Shown: one piece after another, positions 47,131 to 59,996 of the stretch
How positions within the stretch are numbered: position 1 is the stretch's first letter
Layout of the letters: each line of letters opens with the position of its first letter
Origin: Epiperipatus broadwayi
Taxonomy: Eukaryota; Onychophora; Udeonychophora; Euonychophora; Peripatidae
Direction of reading: 5' to 3'
DNA: 64,000 bases
NCBI GenBank assembly: GCA_028023455.1
Contig: JAQFVV010000001.1
Location: 23,569,901 to 23,633,900, forward strand
The notes under the pieces: generated by a model
Told to the model about the DNA's origin: nothing
Databases searched by the model: none
Seen by the model: the letters and a program-made list of their open reading frames with translations, nothing else
Made by a program: the position numbers and the translations under genes

Positions 47131-50100
47131 TCTAGTTGAGCATAAATTTCTTGTTTTCAATTTTATAGATTTAACTTATGATTTTTTATTATCATAACTT
47201 GTTAAATTGCATTAAAAATTATTATTTATGAGACTAAATAAGATCCCCCTCCCCACAATTCTAAAATGTTTTACAAACTCTTCAGTATTCAAATGCATAA
47301 CTATTGTACACCGCTTTTTGTAATTAATCCCCTTACCAGTATAAAGTTAAAGCAGGTGATGGTATTTTCAGTAAATGATAGTAGAATCCATTTTAACATT
47401 CTGGTCTGCATCTTATAATTAAATAAAAGCTTAAGTTCAGAATATTTATTACTATTATTAATTATGATAATATCTACATTTTTATGATTATAGTATGGTA
47501 GTAAAAGCTGTTATAACTTGATTATCAAGTGATTTAAACTTGGTTACATTGCTAGTAATTAACATTATCAATATGGTTAATTACAAGGGTAATATTTTAC
47601 AATAAATATGATATGAAAGCTGCCAGAATGATTATAAACATAGTAAGCCATTCTAGGAACATAAACCAAACACAGCATTTCATTGACTATAACAATAATC
47701 AATCACTAACATGATTAAGTTAAAATCTCAATAATTACATATCCTTGTTGAAATTAAAAATGAACTGCACTTTTATGGTTAAGTATCAAGAGTGATGGAC
47801 TAGTGAGTTCTTCATATTTATTATAGATAAAGGTTTAAAATTTTAACTTTATTGTCCTTGTATTACTTCACAAATACACCAATTATTACTTGTTACAATT
47901 TAAATAGCTAAGTTCTTAAAATTTGTGAATAATTAATAATGTCCAGCAAACTATTATTTTTTGTTTATAGTCAGTCCCTTTGTTAGCAAATTAACTTCTC
48001 ATTCACAGGTGGATTAAATACAACAGTTTCATCTTTTTATTTATTCTGATTCTGAAGTTGATTAAAACAAATTACTGCAAAACATAAAGCATGTCTATTA
48101 CCAAGCACAATATACACCATGTCATTATGTAGAAATTAAAATTTTTATTTTCATTAATTCTTTAAATTTATCTTTGGCTATATTGGCATTTTTGAGATTG
48201 TACAATTGGACATGCTGTATGGATGTCTATTTCTTTTAAGTTCTAAAATTCTTTAGTTTCAGTTGACAAATTTTTCATATCTTATTCAGTTTAGTTTAAA
48301 TTTTACATGTATTACCTGTTTATATTAATTTTAAAATTTCATTATTTAGTCTAAGTAACATAAATATCCAGCTACTAAATTACAAACAGGAATTAACTTT
48401 AAATCTTTTAAAATTTTTTAGACTTCAGATATTTAGTTAGTTACTTCAGCATTTGAACTTTTATAGATCATAAAGTGCTCTTTCAAATTTATTTACATAT
48501 TTGAATATTTTTCAGGTCTTCATAGTGTTTTTATAAAAATAAACATTATTTTAATTTACTCTTTAGAAAATTAACTTTATATATAGTTGATGTATTAATT
48601 TCTTTATTATATTTTTCCATATATTTTTAAAAATGAAAAATCCATTACTATCAATTGTATCACACTCACAATTATTGTTCAACTTTTCAAGCACTTCAGT
48701 TATGTTTTTTTTTTTCTAGTTGTTCTTAAGTATTATTGTTTACAAAACTGCTAATGCATATATTTATTTTTGCATTTTCATTGAAGGTTTCTTTTAAAAT
48801 TCTTTACATTGGTGATTGCTTTTGATCAGTACTAATTTTGAAATGTCAACTATTAGTATCTTTTGAATAATTAATATTTTCATTTTTTTTCTTTTATCAA
48901 ATAATTTTCTATGAAATCTTCAATATGTTTTTGCTATAAATTCTTTTAATTTTTTACTTCTATTCTTTGAATACTCTCTTTGTTTTGGATCCTGATTCTA
49001 GAATTAATATCAATCTAACATATAATTTGTTAATAGTATAAATTTTTATCATTCATGTAATTTTCCATGGTCTACTTTTGGAAAATGAATATACATCATT
49101 AATATAAATGTTGCAATATTTTCAATATTTAGCATTCTTACATACCATATATTAGGTCAGGAATCACCATGTGTGTATTATTCTTTTTACAACTCTTCCC
49201 ACAATTTTTTCTATAATCTAATAAATATCTGTCTGTATTCATTAATATTCTATAAAAATGTTCTAAATTATATGGTGTATTATGTTTTAGATTACATTCA
49301 TGTTATTTTACAATTGATTTTTTTTTTTTTTTTGCAATGCATTTGCTTAACTGCAACAAAATTTAAGACTTTTACTTAGTCAAATTAATTGATATCAGAA
49401 TTTCCTAATTTTGGCATTTATCAAAATTTCACTTTCATGATTTAATAACTAATAGCATGTAAAATGAAAATAATTATCAATAAATGTAACAATATCTAGT
49501 AACATTATGTGTTGAGATACTGACATATTCTACTATATCAATTAATTATTTTAGTAATTTATTTTTGTTCTTAAAATTTTTATAAAATGAAATTAAATTA
49601 CTTCATAAATACATATTCTAAAATATTTTTGAGTGAAAACATAAAAATATCTCATATAATAATAAAGTTAATGTACATTCTCTGAGATATTCACATAAAT
49701 TGATTTAAGCTTATTATGTGCTTAGTTTTTATTATGTTTTCTTCTACTGAAATTATAAAGTATTCCGAATTTTTATTCATTAAAACTTTTACATTTTCAA
49801 AAACTATTTTAAAATCTTGATTTTTTTTCTTTATTTTTCACTGTGATATAAGATTGTAAACTCAGTTTTTATATTCCAAAATATTTTCTATTTTAATAGG
49901 GCAGTCATTTATAAAGACCACATTTTTGTGCTGCAGAAATTTTACTTTCTTAGCCATATTTATTGGTATATTTACTAATTCTCTTACATAATATTTTTAA
50001 CCCATTACAAAAATAATTTATTATGATTGGAAGTCAGAAAGACTTGTGACTTATCAGAAAATATACTTTTATAGTTTTATGGTTATTATAGTTTTTTTCA

Positions 50101-50318
50101 TTTCTATAAAAGAGACTCATTTAGTCCTTGTGATGTTTTGATTATATGTGTTGCATCTGAAAAAAAAAGATTTTGCTTTCTTTATTTAAAATTTTCAATA
50201 ACATTTTTTTTTTTTTTTAGATATCCGTGATACTAATTATTTATATATAAATGTTAATTCATTTTTGACTGCTCCATATTTTTATTCCTTCTCAATACAT
50301 TTTAATTATCCTCTAAAA
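47131..50318. other. AT-rich DNA without recognised features
   Basis: No domain, repeat copy or RNA gene recognised. Poly-T runs at 49318-49333 and 50206-50218. Confidence 0.5.
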
Positions 50319-51060
50319 CAATGTTTTTCTTTGGCAGATCGGCATATGACCTTGAAAAATTTTGCAGATCAACAGGCTTGCAAAATAAGATGTTTCACAA
50401 AAGTTTTATTTTATTTTTATTGTAGCGATTACAAATAAATAAAAAAATGCATAAAATATCTCACGAAAGTGATGATGTCTGATTTTGGTTTTGTATTGAT
50501 TGCAAATTATCAAAAGATTGCAAACAACAAACGTATAGAATATTAACAAATAAATAAAAGATAGATTCCCCCCAAAAGCAATTAATCATTAATTGATATT
50601 TAATTTTCAATGTGAAATTTGCTCCTGCCATTCACTTATAATTTTTTTGATCCGAAGCTGCCAGGTTGGTTCAGAAAGCTGAAATGCAGCATAAGAATCC
50701 AAGAGATTTCTGTATTTTGTTTTTATAAATGTAAATGATGAAAATGTTTTTTAATATGTAATTTTAAAGCTTTCTTGCTAAGCTCTGGATATTCATTATT
50801 CCCAGATATCCAAAATTGGATCAAAGTAATTTTTTTAAATTTGGATTCCAGAGAAATATCGGGAGATAGTTTAATAAAAGCTTTTTTTCATGAAGATTAA
50901 GACTTGTCTGAGTTAAAAAAGTAGATTCAATATCCACATTTTTAATTTCCTAGGATCTTTATTTGATTAACATGAGCAGTTTATTTTTGCATGAATGCTG
51001 TGGATCAGCAAAAAGATTTACGGATGTGCTGGTCCACAGTCCCACAATTAGGAAATGCTG
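50319..51060 (-). mobile_element. hAT DNA transposon remnant
   Basis: The minus-strand start CAGCATTTCCTAATTGTGGG (51060-51041) has the shape of hAT termini (CAG.G.TTC.CAA..TGTGGG). The other end, CAATGTTTTTCTTTGG at 50319, is a diverged partner. Flanking octamers CTCTAAAA and ATTTAAAG fit the hAT target pattern nTnnnnAn and share five of eight bases, weak support for a target duplication. About 740 bp, so most of the transposase is deleted. Confidence 0.55.
50607..50990 (-). pseudogene. hAT transposase C-terminal (dimerisation) domain, broken
   Basis: On the minus strand SPDISLESKFKKITLIQFW, then ISGNNEYPELSKKALKLHI, and after a frame change KTKYRNLLDSYAAFQLSEP with QLRIKKIISEWQ, ending at a stop at 50609-50607. 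This follows the hATC pattern of ZBED/FAM200-type transposases: '..L...F...LS.FW......EYP.LS..ALK.L', then 'IKTKYRN.L', then 'LR..L..I.P'. The segment that normally carries 'F.TTYLCE.GFS' is damaged. Frameshifts and stops upstream; not functional. Confidence 0.7.
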
Positions 51061-52270
51061 ATTTAAAGTATCTAAAATATTCATTGGTAAAATTAAAACA
51101 GAATATGAATCATGCATAGTTTATCACTTTACTCTTCTTTGATTGTTATTTTATTTGTTAATTCATTCAATTGTTTTTTCTTTCAAAATATCCAGAGAAA
51201 ATAGATTTGCTAAAAAAAATTTTGTCCAAATTTTCTTTGTAATTTAAACTTCGTAGCTACTCCACTGTTTATGTACTCTATTTCTAAACTTTGCATTTTT
51301 TATTTTGTGAACCATGTCAATTTTGTTGTTTCTAAAATATTTATTAAACAGTGCTTTAAAATATTTTGTGTGTTCATGTTCTTTCTATGAGAAAATTTCA
51401 GTTTGTCTTCACTTTCTGGTGGATTTAATAATAATATCAAAAGCATTTTGTTGTTTCAAATACAGACTAATTTACAAATTAAATTTGAATACTTGCTTCC
51501 ATTGAATAATTTTATATTTATCATTTGTAAAAGTGATAGTGACATTAGTTTTTCGGACCATAACAAATATTTATTGTCTTCACTACTTAAATATTTTGCC
51601 CATAATCTGTTTGAGTGCATAAAAATAAAGTCTGCAAGTGAAAAGAATAAAAAAGGTAAAAGTTTTTTTTTTTTAGGATATGTGTTTTAAACATTTTTAA
51701 ATAAAGATAAACAAAGTAAAAAAAAAAAATTTCAGTTCATTTTTTATATCATGATGCATTCACTAAGGTCACTGCCATATTCTGTTATTCTGAATGGTAA
51801 TTGCTTTATCCAAAAGCAAATTTGAACATCCAATAACAGCTTTTTATTTAAACTATATTTTCAAAATAATGATTTGAAAATTTAAAACATTTTCTAAGTT
51901 TTGAAATCCAAATCAATTTTTTTATGTAGGCATAATATTAGTTAGACAATTTTATATTTTAACAGTCTTTATAATCTACAAGACATCACATTTATTCTTT
52001 TGTTAAAAGATTGGCACACACTTAAAATAATGTTTCATATGATTTTTCCAGTTTACATTTAATCTGCATTTATATAAAAAGAACTTCTATTTTCGTTTAC
52101 TGCACAGACATTAAATCCACAAACAATCTTTCGATTGTGGAATGAAAACGAAATGAATGCTAATTAAATTAAAGCTAGAAATTAAGTGTAATATTTTGCT
52201 TTTGAAAAACATCAAAAGTGTCTGAAGATAGCTTGTCAATGAAGCCACTAAACTTAGTATCAGATTTACA
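51061..52270. other. No recognised gene
   Basis: Open frames at 51314-51505 and 51403-51690 overlap and carry no motif. Poly-T at about 51663-51675 and poly-A at 51718-51730. Confidence 0.45.
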
Positions 52271-52278
52271 TTAATTAT

Positions 52279-52678
52279 ACAATAACTGAAATACAGGCTT
52301 ATTATATACCTGTATCATATATAGGGAATATGAGCACAGACTTTCACATGACCCACCACTCTGTCTCATATCACTGATACACTTGAACACATATGTCGAA
52401 AAGATAAATAATCACCAATATACGTATTTTATGCTAAACCAGAAATCATCAGTTGGAATTTCTACACATATTTACAAGTGATCAGATATATATTAAGATA
52501 GCCAATCTTCATACTTTAACGGACAGGCTTCAATACACTCCATACTCCAACTCTTCAACCATTCATCCAAGATAAAAGTGGTGAGTGATGGGTCATGTGA
52601 AAGTCTGTGCTCATATACCCTATATATTACATATATTGATACAGGTATATAATACACCTGTATTTCAGTTATTACATA
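52279..52678. mobile_element. Foldback MITE, about 400 bp, with long terminal inverted repeats
   Basis: The left end ATAACTGAAATACAGG, TATATACCTGTAT and GAGCACAGACTTTCACATGA (52282-52362) is repeated inverted at the right end (TCATGTGAAAGTCTGTGCTC, ATACAGGTATATAATA, CCTGTATTTCAGTTAT; about 52575-52676). Arms are about 90-100 bp. No coding capacity; the minus-strand frame at 52493-52696 is incidental. Same family as 27076-27290. Confidence 0.8.
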
Positions 52679-52814
52679 GTAGAGATGTCTGCCCATCCCT
52701 TGTATATATACTAAATGGATTATGTCCTGTACATGAGGGGTCAGATTGACTTTAGGTCAACATGAATGTGACAAAAATCTTGGCCTCAGGGTGGCCTTTG
52801 AGCACTCCATCATC

Positions 52815-53105
52815 AGATTTTCAATTGGATGAATGGTTGAAGAGTTGGAGTATGGAGTGGATTGAAGCCTGTCCATTAAAGTATGAAGATTGGCTATCTT
52901 AATATATATCTGAGAACTTATTGCATATATGTGTAGAGATGATAATCTGGACCAATTGATGATTGCTGGTTTATCATGAAATACATCTATTGGTGATTAT
53001 TTATCTTTTCAACATATATGTGTTCAAGTGTATCTGCGATATGAGATAGAATGGTGAGTGGTGAATCATGTGAAAGTCTGTGCTCATATACCCTATATAT
53101 TAATT
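52815..53105. repeat. Second, inverted copy of the MITE interior and one terminus
   Basis: GATGAATGGTTGAAGAGTTG, AGTATGAAGATTGGCTATCT, GGTGATTATTTATCTTTTCA and GAAAGTCTGTGCTCATATAC are the reverse complement of 52330-52580. With the first copy this gives an inverted repeat with arms of about 270 bp around a spacer of about 200 bp (about 52610-52814). Confidence 0.75.
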
Positions 53106-55330
53106 ATATAAATAAATGCAATTCAAAATGTTGGCTTATTTGAAATTTCAAGCAGTTATAAAAATCATAATGTAAATATCAGATAAATATTCCCTGAGCA
53201 TATTATTGAACAGTGTTTTTACATTACAATACTAAATAAATAATAATGTAAAATAAAATATCTTTTTTTTAAACAAAATCAAAAATTTCTATGCATAGTG
53301 CATGCACCCAAAAATCCTATTAGGTAAAGCAAACATTCCACTTATTAAATACATTACATAATACAAAAATCTTATCTATATTTACTCCCATATTACCATT
53401 TTTTAATCTACAAAAATCAAATCATTCTTCCACCTTTGTCACATTTTTTTTTATGCTATTTTAATAAAAACTATTGTTAATTTCAACACTCTTTTTTTAT
53501 ATTCTTTATTTTATCATGAAGATCCAAACAAACAAAAATACAGAAAATCTCTGTCCCTTTTGCTCACTTCTTATGTTTGTCTCAATATTTTTGCAATTTT
53601 TTTCTGAATTTTTTTCAATAAGTTAACAATGTAAAAATAAATTTACAATGTTCTTTCTTTTATCTTTATATAAATCACAATTATAATCCAAAATCTTATC
53701 CCATTTTTGTCTCTTTTTCCTTGTTTATCCAAACTTTCTGATCTTCACCAAATGATAAGCTTTTTTAGGGTCATCATTCATTCATTCATTCATTTTCATT
53801 TTATATATTTTTATATAATTAAATTATTTTTATTCATATTTAGTTTCTGTAATTTTACTTTGTTTTCTCTTTTCCCAACCCTAATAAATTTAAATCAGTA
53901 ATATATCTATTACACTTTTATCCCATATATAATTTCACTATATTCCAACTCTGATATATTGTGTTAGTTACTTTTTATATAATTAAATTAGATACTATTT
54001 TTATTAACCTATTTTCATTCATATACTGTAGCCTTCCATTCATTTAATTTTTTTTTTTTTTGATTTAAAAATAAAATCCCATTTTCTGTCTACAATTTGC
54101 CATTCAATATATATCTGCATCTATTTCTTTATGTGTACAGGCACTAAAAATCCTTTTAGCCAAGCTAAGTATTCTCTTCTTATGAAACTATTTTTTATCA
54201 TAATAAACTCATCTATTTTCTACCCTTTATTATCAAGTCAACTTTCCAACTTTCATTTATCTTTTTTTATTATATCATTTTAATACAATTTGTTTTATTA
54301 ATTTGTTTATCCTATATTCATATTCCATATTTTCATTAAAGAAGATCTAAACAAATTCTCTTTAAATTTATTTCACTCCATTTTTTCAATGCCTGCCTAC
54401 ATTTTTATTTTAAATGTTTAATATAATAAGATTTTTTTTAAAGCAAAATTTCTTTAATTAATATCAAAATCTATAAAATCTTCTAGCATAGTATACAGAT
54501 ATTATATTTGATTATAAATTAAATATGAAACTCACTGTTGTGAATTAGAATTTTAAGAGAAAAAAACTTCACTCTTTACTATAATGTTTTTTTTTATTTC
54601 ATTGCTGCTTACTAAAACATTTTTTGTTGTTGACAATGCCATGTTTGCTTTGTAAAAAACGATTTTCCAATTTTTTTATCCACCTGCTGACTGAAAATTT
54701 GTGAGATTTATGTAAAAATTAATAAATATCTAGTAAATAAAAAATAATTTGATAGATATAATGAATGGGGATAATATTTAGGATATAAACATTAATAAGA
54801 AAAATATATATTGCATTTGCTTTAAAAATATGTATGTGAAATTCTTTATTATTGAATAAAGAAAATTGCAAATAATAAAACCTAAAAAAATATGACTATT
54901 TATCTCTTGCACAGATATAAATTGTGTATATATTTATCATTTGTAAAAAATATGTTCTTGATTAAATTATATTTATTTATGAAACAGAAAAATATATTTT
55001 TTACATGAGTAGATAGTAAAAAATAGCAATAAGTTAAACTTACTCTATATAATAATTATTTATATTATCGTCAAATAAGTTGAAATTTTTGAATATGATT
55101 ATCCTGATGAATTATGTATTAAAAATCTATCTTATTTAACAGCAGATATGATAATGCTAATTAGATTTCCAGATTCCATTAATTATTAATTAGTTATGCT
55201 TAGCAGAGGTAGTTTGTGAGGTTAATGCTTTGTTTTAATATGTAGCCAAAATGTTTTCAGTATTCGTAATTCTAAGAGTAATTTGATGTATTAAATAGTA
55301 ATCCAATTTTTAAATTTAAGCGACAACAAA
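53106..55330. other. AT-rich DNA without recognised features
   Basis: Contains a short (ATTC)n tract at 53775-53793. No coherent coding frame. Confidence 0.5.
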
Positions 55331-55349
55331 AACAACAATAATAATTTGC

Positions 55350-57912
55350 TTGTTGCTACATTTTACCACTATATTATTATTTATCTACATCCTGCCTGTC
55401 CCTATAGTAATCATAAGTATAATATTCAATATCAATTTACTGCTATCATCATCTTCTTATCCAGTCTTCTTACTAGGAGATTTTAACTTGAACTATCAAG
55501 TCTTTGTCACAAAATGGTTACATCAAATTGAATTACCACACAACTTATTTTACATTAATCATTATGACAAGCTTATAGATTTATATTTTACTCTCTTATA
55601 CATCATTATCACATCAACACAATCTTTTCAACTTTCTCCATTCCCTGATCACTCTGCTCAAATCCTTGTAGTGGATCTCAATGATATGTACATAACAATT
55701 CATTTACACAAAACAATGAGAATCCTCCTCTCTGCCCAAACCTTTGAATTTCTATATTTAGAAATGCACATCATGCTTTTTAAACTTAAAGATATACCTC
55801 TCAATTCAGTGCAGTATTATATCTCTTTTATAAGCATATTATCATTTAATATCAATCATATCACATGTGCTATCCCATCACCCTTTAAATTTGCTAGCCT
55901 TAGTTTATGAACTGCACAAGAGAATCACAAACAGTTGATCTCTTGACATGCATACACATCTCAAGAAACTCACTGAAACATATAATAATGCCTATATCAT
56001 TTTAAAGAATATCTGGCAACCAAAAAAGAAAATATGCTTAACACAATAGCTCTCTTGGACAAGAGGATACATTTGAAGACCCCTAAACTACTCATTTACT
56101 ATAAGAGTTTCCTTAACACTAGAAGCTGATGGAGTGATCAGCATCAGATGAGCCAATATACTAGAACTTTAAACAAAAGTTATAGCCATACAGTATCTTC
56201 AGACCATGTACTGATGTCTTTGGACCATCTGAATCTGATACCCACTTTTACCGTAATGACTTTGCATTCAAGATAGCCACTATACCTGACATTTCTCATC
56301 ACATGCCTCATGGAATACCAAGATTTGATTTTTCATACTTAAATCAATTTATCAATACATAGCTATGTAACTTGGCAAGCTATCTCTCACAAAAACATTA
56401 TCACTTATAAGGACTATATTCTATCTCCTTAGTTCCATTCAACAAAAAATTGACTCCAATATTCAATCTCACTAACTTACACCTTATTTCCATGGATCTC
56501 CTTGGCATCAAAATTCTCAAAAGACTAAATAGCTTGGTATCTCCTCCCACCAATATCACCTATGCACTTTATGAAAAAAAGTTTTTTCTTAAATCAAGGA
56601 TACTCCTATGCTCCAATGGCTGTCCAAATTGACATTGAAGCTGCATTTGACTCAGTGTTGATTTCTTAATCCAAACACTTGCTAATACAGCAATACCTCA
56701 CACCTAATCTACTACTAAGATGAGAAATGTACATTACTCTCAATGGTTAACCAGTTAGTGCCTTATTATTTATGTATATCAATCCCTTCATTCCAGTCAT
56801 ACAAATCCCACATACTTGACTATATATATTATGCCCAGCTTATATGGTTAACATAATCCTTTTTCTTACCTCTAAAAACAATTTTCTAACCTACAAAAAA
56901 TTCTTTATGATTATACTATTGACTTTAAGCTCAAATTTAATATTAATAAAACATCTGCCTGGTTTCACTATACAAAGAAGCAACACACACAAATCTATCA
57001 AGATAACCTGCTTTCATCAGCTTTCCTTTCTATTTGGGAACTACCAGTATGAGACAAAAAATTCAGAACAAACTAAGAGATGATGCTGAGTGGATAGCCT
57101 TCTCCCTCTCCAAAACAAATCTCTCATTATACTCGAAAGTGTGCCTCTTCAATCAGTTAGTAATTACAAAAATAGTTTATTTTTTGCCAGTATAGACCAT
57201 TTACTTCATAAATTTCCTCATTGTGCAGCAAGATGCTATGGGGTAGAAAAAGTCTTTATCTCTGCAAGATGACTAATTATCCCATCAACCCAGAATGGAT
57301 GAAGTCTTTACCTGAGTGTTCTATATTCAAAAATCATAAATCTTCTAGCAGTGATTACATTATACTTTTCAGAACTTGAATGAATCTTATATATAATACC
57401 AACAAACCTCCACTCCTATACATTGATTTTTATCATTCCTCATAAGCCAATTTCAAAATATTCACAGCCAAATATTTCCACTTAGTGTAAGAGAATTTAC
57501 CTATTGGAGCATATATAACTTGCTGTATTCAAATCAACCTGTTGACCATCTCTCTCCAAAGCTAACAATTCACAACAGACAATTGCTTCATTGATTTAAA
57601 AATGAGCCTAAATTCTTTGTCTTTCTGTTGGAGCTCAATCTCTATGCCCAACCCACCTCTCATTTTCTCTGATATCACAGACTATATACCAACATTAATT
57701 CTTTTTGCAGTTTGTGCTATGGGGGGGGGGTACAGTTCCATTTAGTCCACAATTGTCTAGCTCTAGCACAAACCAGAGAGATCATGATGAAGACTTATAA
57801 ATGTGACAGAATCATACTTAATAGCATCATTGAAACATTCTGTCAAAGTTTCACATCAACTGTCCATGCAACCACATTCAGTTCTTTATGCATTTTGATG
57901 TATGAGATATAA
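55350..57912 (+). pseudogene. APE-type non-LTR retrotransposon (endonuclease plus reverse transcriptase), decayed
   Basis: The first open frame (55350-55910) has YPVFLLGDFNLNY, the GDFN motif of apurinic-like endonucleases, and LSPFPDHSAQILVVDL, the final SDH motif with S changed to P. After several frame changes, VQIDIEAAFDSV (about 56622-56660) corresponds to RT motif A (D....AFD.V). PAYMVNIILFL (about 56834-56870) occupies the place of motif C (YADD), both aspartates lost. A last frame (57712-57912) reads FHLVHNCLALAQTRE, resembling the zinc-binding tail 'H....C.A....R' of such elements. The clade (CR1/L2, RTE or other) cannot be decided by eye. Not active. Confidence 0.72.
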
Positions 57913-58430
57913 TTTCTGCCTTGGTTACAATATCAGATCCCACCCAGCTATCTTCTCCAACAAGCTTGAGGATCTGAGTACAAAACCGATGAACATTCCA
58001 ATGACACATATTTTTTAGCAACAGGTAAGTAAAAAGTACCCTAACATATCCAGCATTCAAAGCTGCATACTAGTAAGTTGCCTGTCTACTTTGATAAACA
58101 ATTTCTTAAACATTCTCTACATGATCTATACCTATTAAAGATTTTCTGCTATTGGTATTTCTTAATCTACAGCCAATGAACTTTATATTTTGACAACAGC
58201 CAAGTACACTAATTTTGCTATCTTGTTCATTGAACTTTCATTGATAACTATGTTCATAATTAGATCACACTTGTATGTATATATAATTACAGATGTAACC
58301 TTTGTTTACTGAATTAAATTGTTTTTGAAACCTAATAATAGTAATAATAGTAGTAATAGCAGTAGCAGCAGCCCTGCAGCAAATTTTGCAACTGCTGGTT
58401 GTCAAGACAAAGATTATTGGGATTTAAGCT
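57913..58430. other. Probable 3' region of the non-LTR element; short AGT/AGC repeat
   Basis: AATAGTAATAATAGTAGTAA (58336) runs into GCAGTAGCAGCAGCC. No clean poly-A or tail repeat marks the element's 3' end. Confidence 0.35.
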
Positions 58431-58434
58431 ATAA

Positions 58435-58815
58435 AAACGGCAAAACTAAGATTTCTCAAACGAAAAATGATATATATACAGGTAATAAAACCAAACAATC
58501 TAAAATGAGCTTTTAAAGAGATTTTTGAGTTGTAAACATGAATTTTCCATAAAATAAATAATTTTCCATCAATAAAATGAAACAACTTTGCAGCCACCAA
58601 ACTCCCCCCTTTCCCCCAAAAAAATTGCAAAACTGACATTTTTAAAAACAAACGATATATGCACAGGTAAAAAACAAAACTAAACAATCTAAAATAAGCT
58701 TTCTGTGAGACTTTTGAATTGTTTACATAATTTTTTTATAAAATAAATAATTTTTCAATGATAAAAACAAGTAGCATAGTAGCCACCATCTTGTTATTGC
58801 TTGCTGTCAAGACAA
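58435..58815. repeat. Diverged tandem duplication, about 185-bp unit
   Basis: ACAGGTAATAAAACCAAACA, TCTAAAATGAGCTTT, AAATAAATAATTTTCCATCA and GCAGCCACCA at 58480-58600 are matched by 58660-58785. GTCAAGACAAAGATTA occurs near 58400 and 58806. Minus-strand frames across it are not supported. Confidence 0.6.
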
Positions 58816-59129
58816 AGATTAAGTAATCCAAAAGTAACTATTCAAAGTTGAAACTCAGAAGTTTCAAATCAACAAAGTTGGTTGATTTCATGAAGCTTTT
58901 ATGTCATGATCCAAACCAACTAAGAAAATTTTCAGCAAACAAAAAAAATTAACATTGCTAAAATCAAAAAGGTGGTGGCCACCATGTCAGGTGACCCTTC
59001 AATGCCAATCAAAACTTTAATCTCCACAAGGACTTATGCAAATACAATAAAAACAAGCTTGCAAAATTTAAACAATAGAAAAGATATAAACCTATCTAGT
59101 AAAAAAATGATACTGAGATTTAGGAAAAC

Positions 59130-59600
59130 AAACCAATGACATAACTGAACTGGATTTAAAAACACAAAAATCCATCATATACCTATATGAACTCAATATA
59201 ACATAGCAACTATGCAAGACATTAGACATATCATAGTATAGACTACACTGAGAAATCTTCATATAAAAAAAGTTTCTCTGTACTGTATACATATGTTATC
59301 ATTGAATACTCAGCATGTAAACTAATGTATAACTTCTCATTTAAATTTATGTACACAAACAACTTGTGTAAATATATTAATCAAAATAAGTGAACAACAT
59401 AAATGAACTGGATTTAAAACACAAGAAACCCAAGATACACCTGTGTGAATTCAGTATAACATGGCAATCATGCAAGACATTTATCATACTATAGACTACA
59501 CCAAGAAATTTTCTCTCTGTACCATATATATATAGTCATTGAATACTAAATATGTAAACTAATGTGTAACTTCTCATTTAAATTTATATATATGTTAATT
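59130..59600. repeat. Tandem duplication, about 250-bp unit
   Basis: AACTGGATTTAAAA, TATAACATAGCAACTATGCA, ATAGACTACACTGAGAAAT and AACTTCTCATTTAAATTTAT (59145-59350) recur in order at 59402-59590. The copies differ at many sites, so the duplication is old. Confidence 0.7.
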
Positions 59601-59623
59601 CTAATATTTTCACGGATAAAAGT

Positions 59624-59677
59624 TGTCATATTATTATTACTATTTGCGGGATATTCCGCAAATAGTAATAATAATAT

Positions 59678-59681
<4 letters not shown>
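59624..59681. repeat. Palindrome, 26-bp perfect arms, next to (TA)n
   Basis: TGTCATATTATTATTACTAT plus TTGCGG is followed after six bases (GATATT) by its exact reverse complement, ending at 59681. An alternating TA tract of more than 30 bases follows at once (59681-59716). Open frames on both strands here are consequences of the symmetry. Confidence 0.95.

Positions 59682-59716
<35 letters not shown>
59682..59716. repeat. (TA)n microsatellite
   Basis: Uninterrupted alternating TA directly beside the palindrome at 59624-59681. Confidence 0.95.
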
Positions 59717-59719
<3 letters not shown>

Positions 59720-59932
59720 AATTGCACACATCTCTCTAATCAAAATATTACATAGTTTTAAATACCTAATTGTATGCCCCATATAAAAATTGTAACTCTC
59801 TCTTGACCTATGTAGTGTTATATATCAAACCCATTCATAGAAATTTAAAGACAGGCATGAAAACATATATATGCAAATAGTAATCGATGTACAATTTCTT
59901 TAGTTCAGTAAAGTGCCTTTTTGAAACATCTT

Positions 59933-59996
59933 CATCATCATCATCATCATCATCATCATAATAATAATAATGATGATGATGATGATGATGATGATA
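59933..59996. repeat. Compound trinucleotide repeat (CAT)n(AAT)n(GAT)n
   Basis: CATCAT units are followed by about four AATAAT units and then GATGAT units of similar number, so the tract is self-complementary and can form a long hairpin. Confidence 0.95.

Noticed and set aside
55350-55910. 186-codon ORF as an intact host endonuclease gene
   Set aside because: The SDH motif is altered and RT remains follow in the same orientation, so it is part of a decayed non-LTR retrotransposon.
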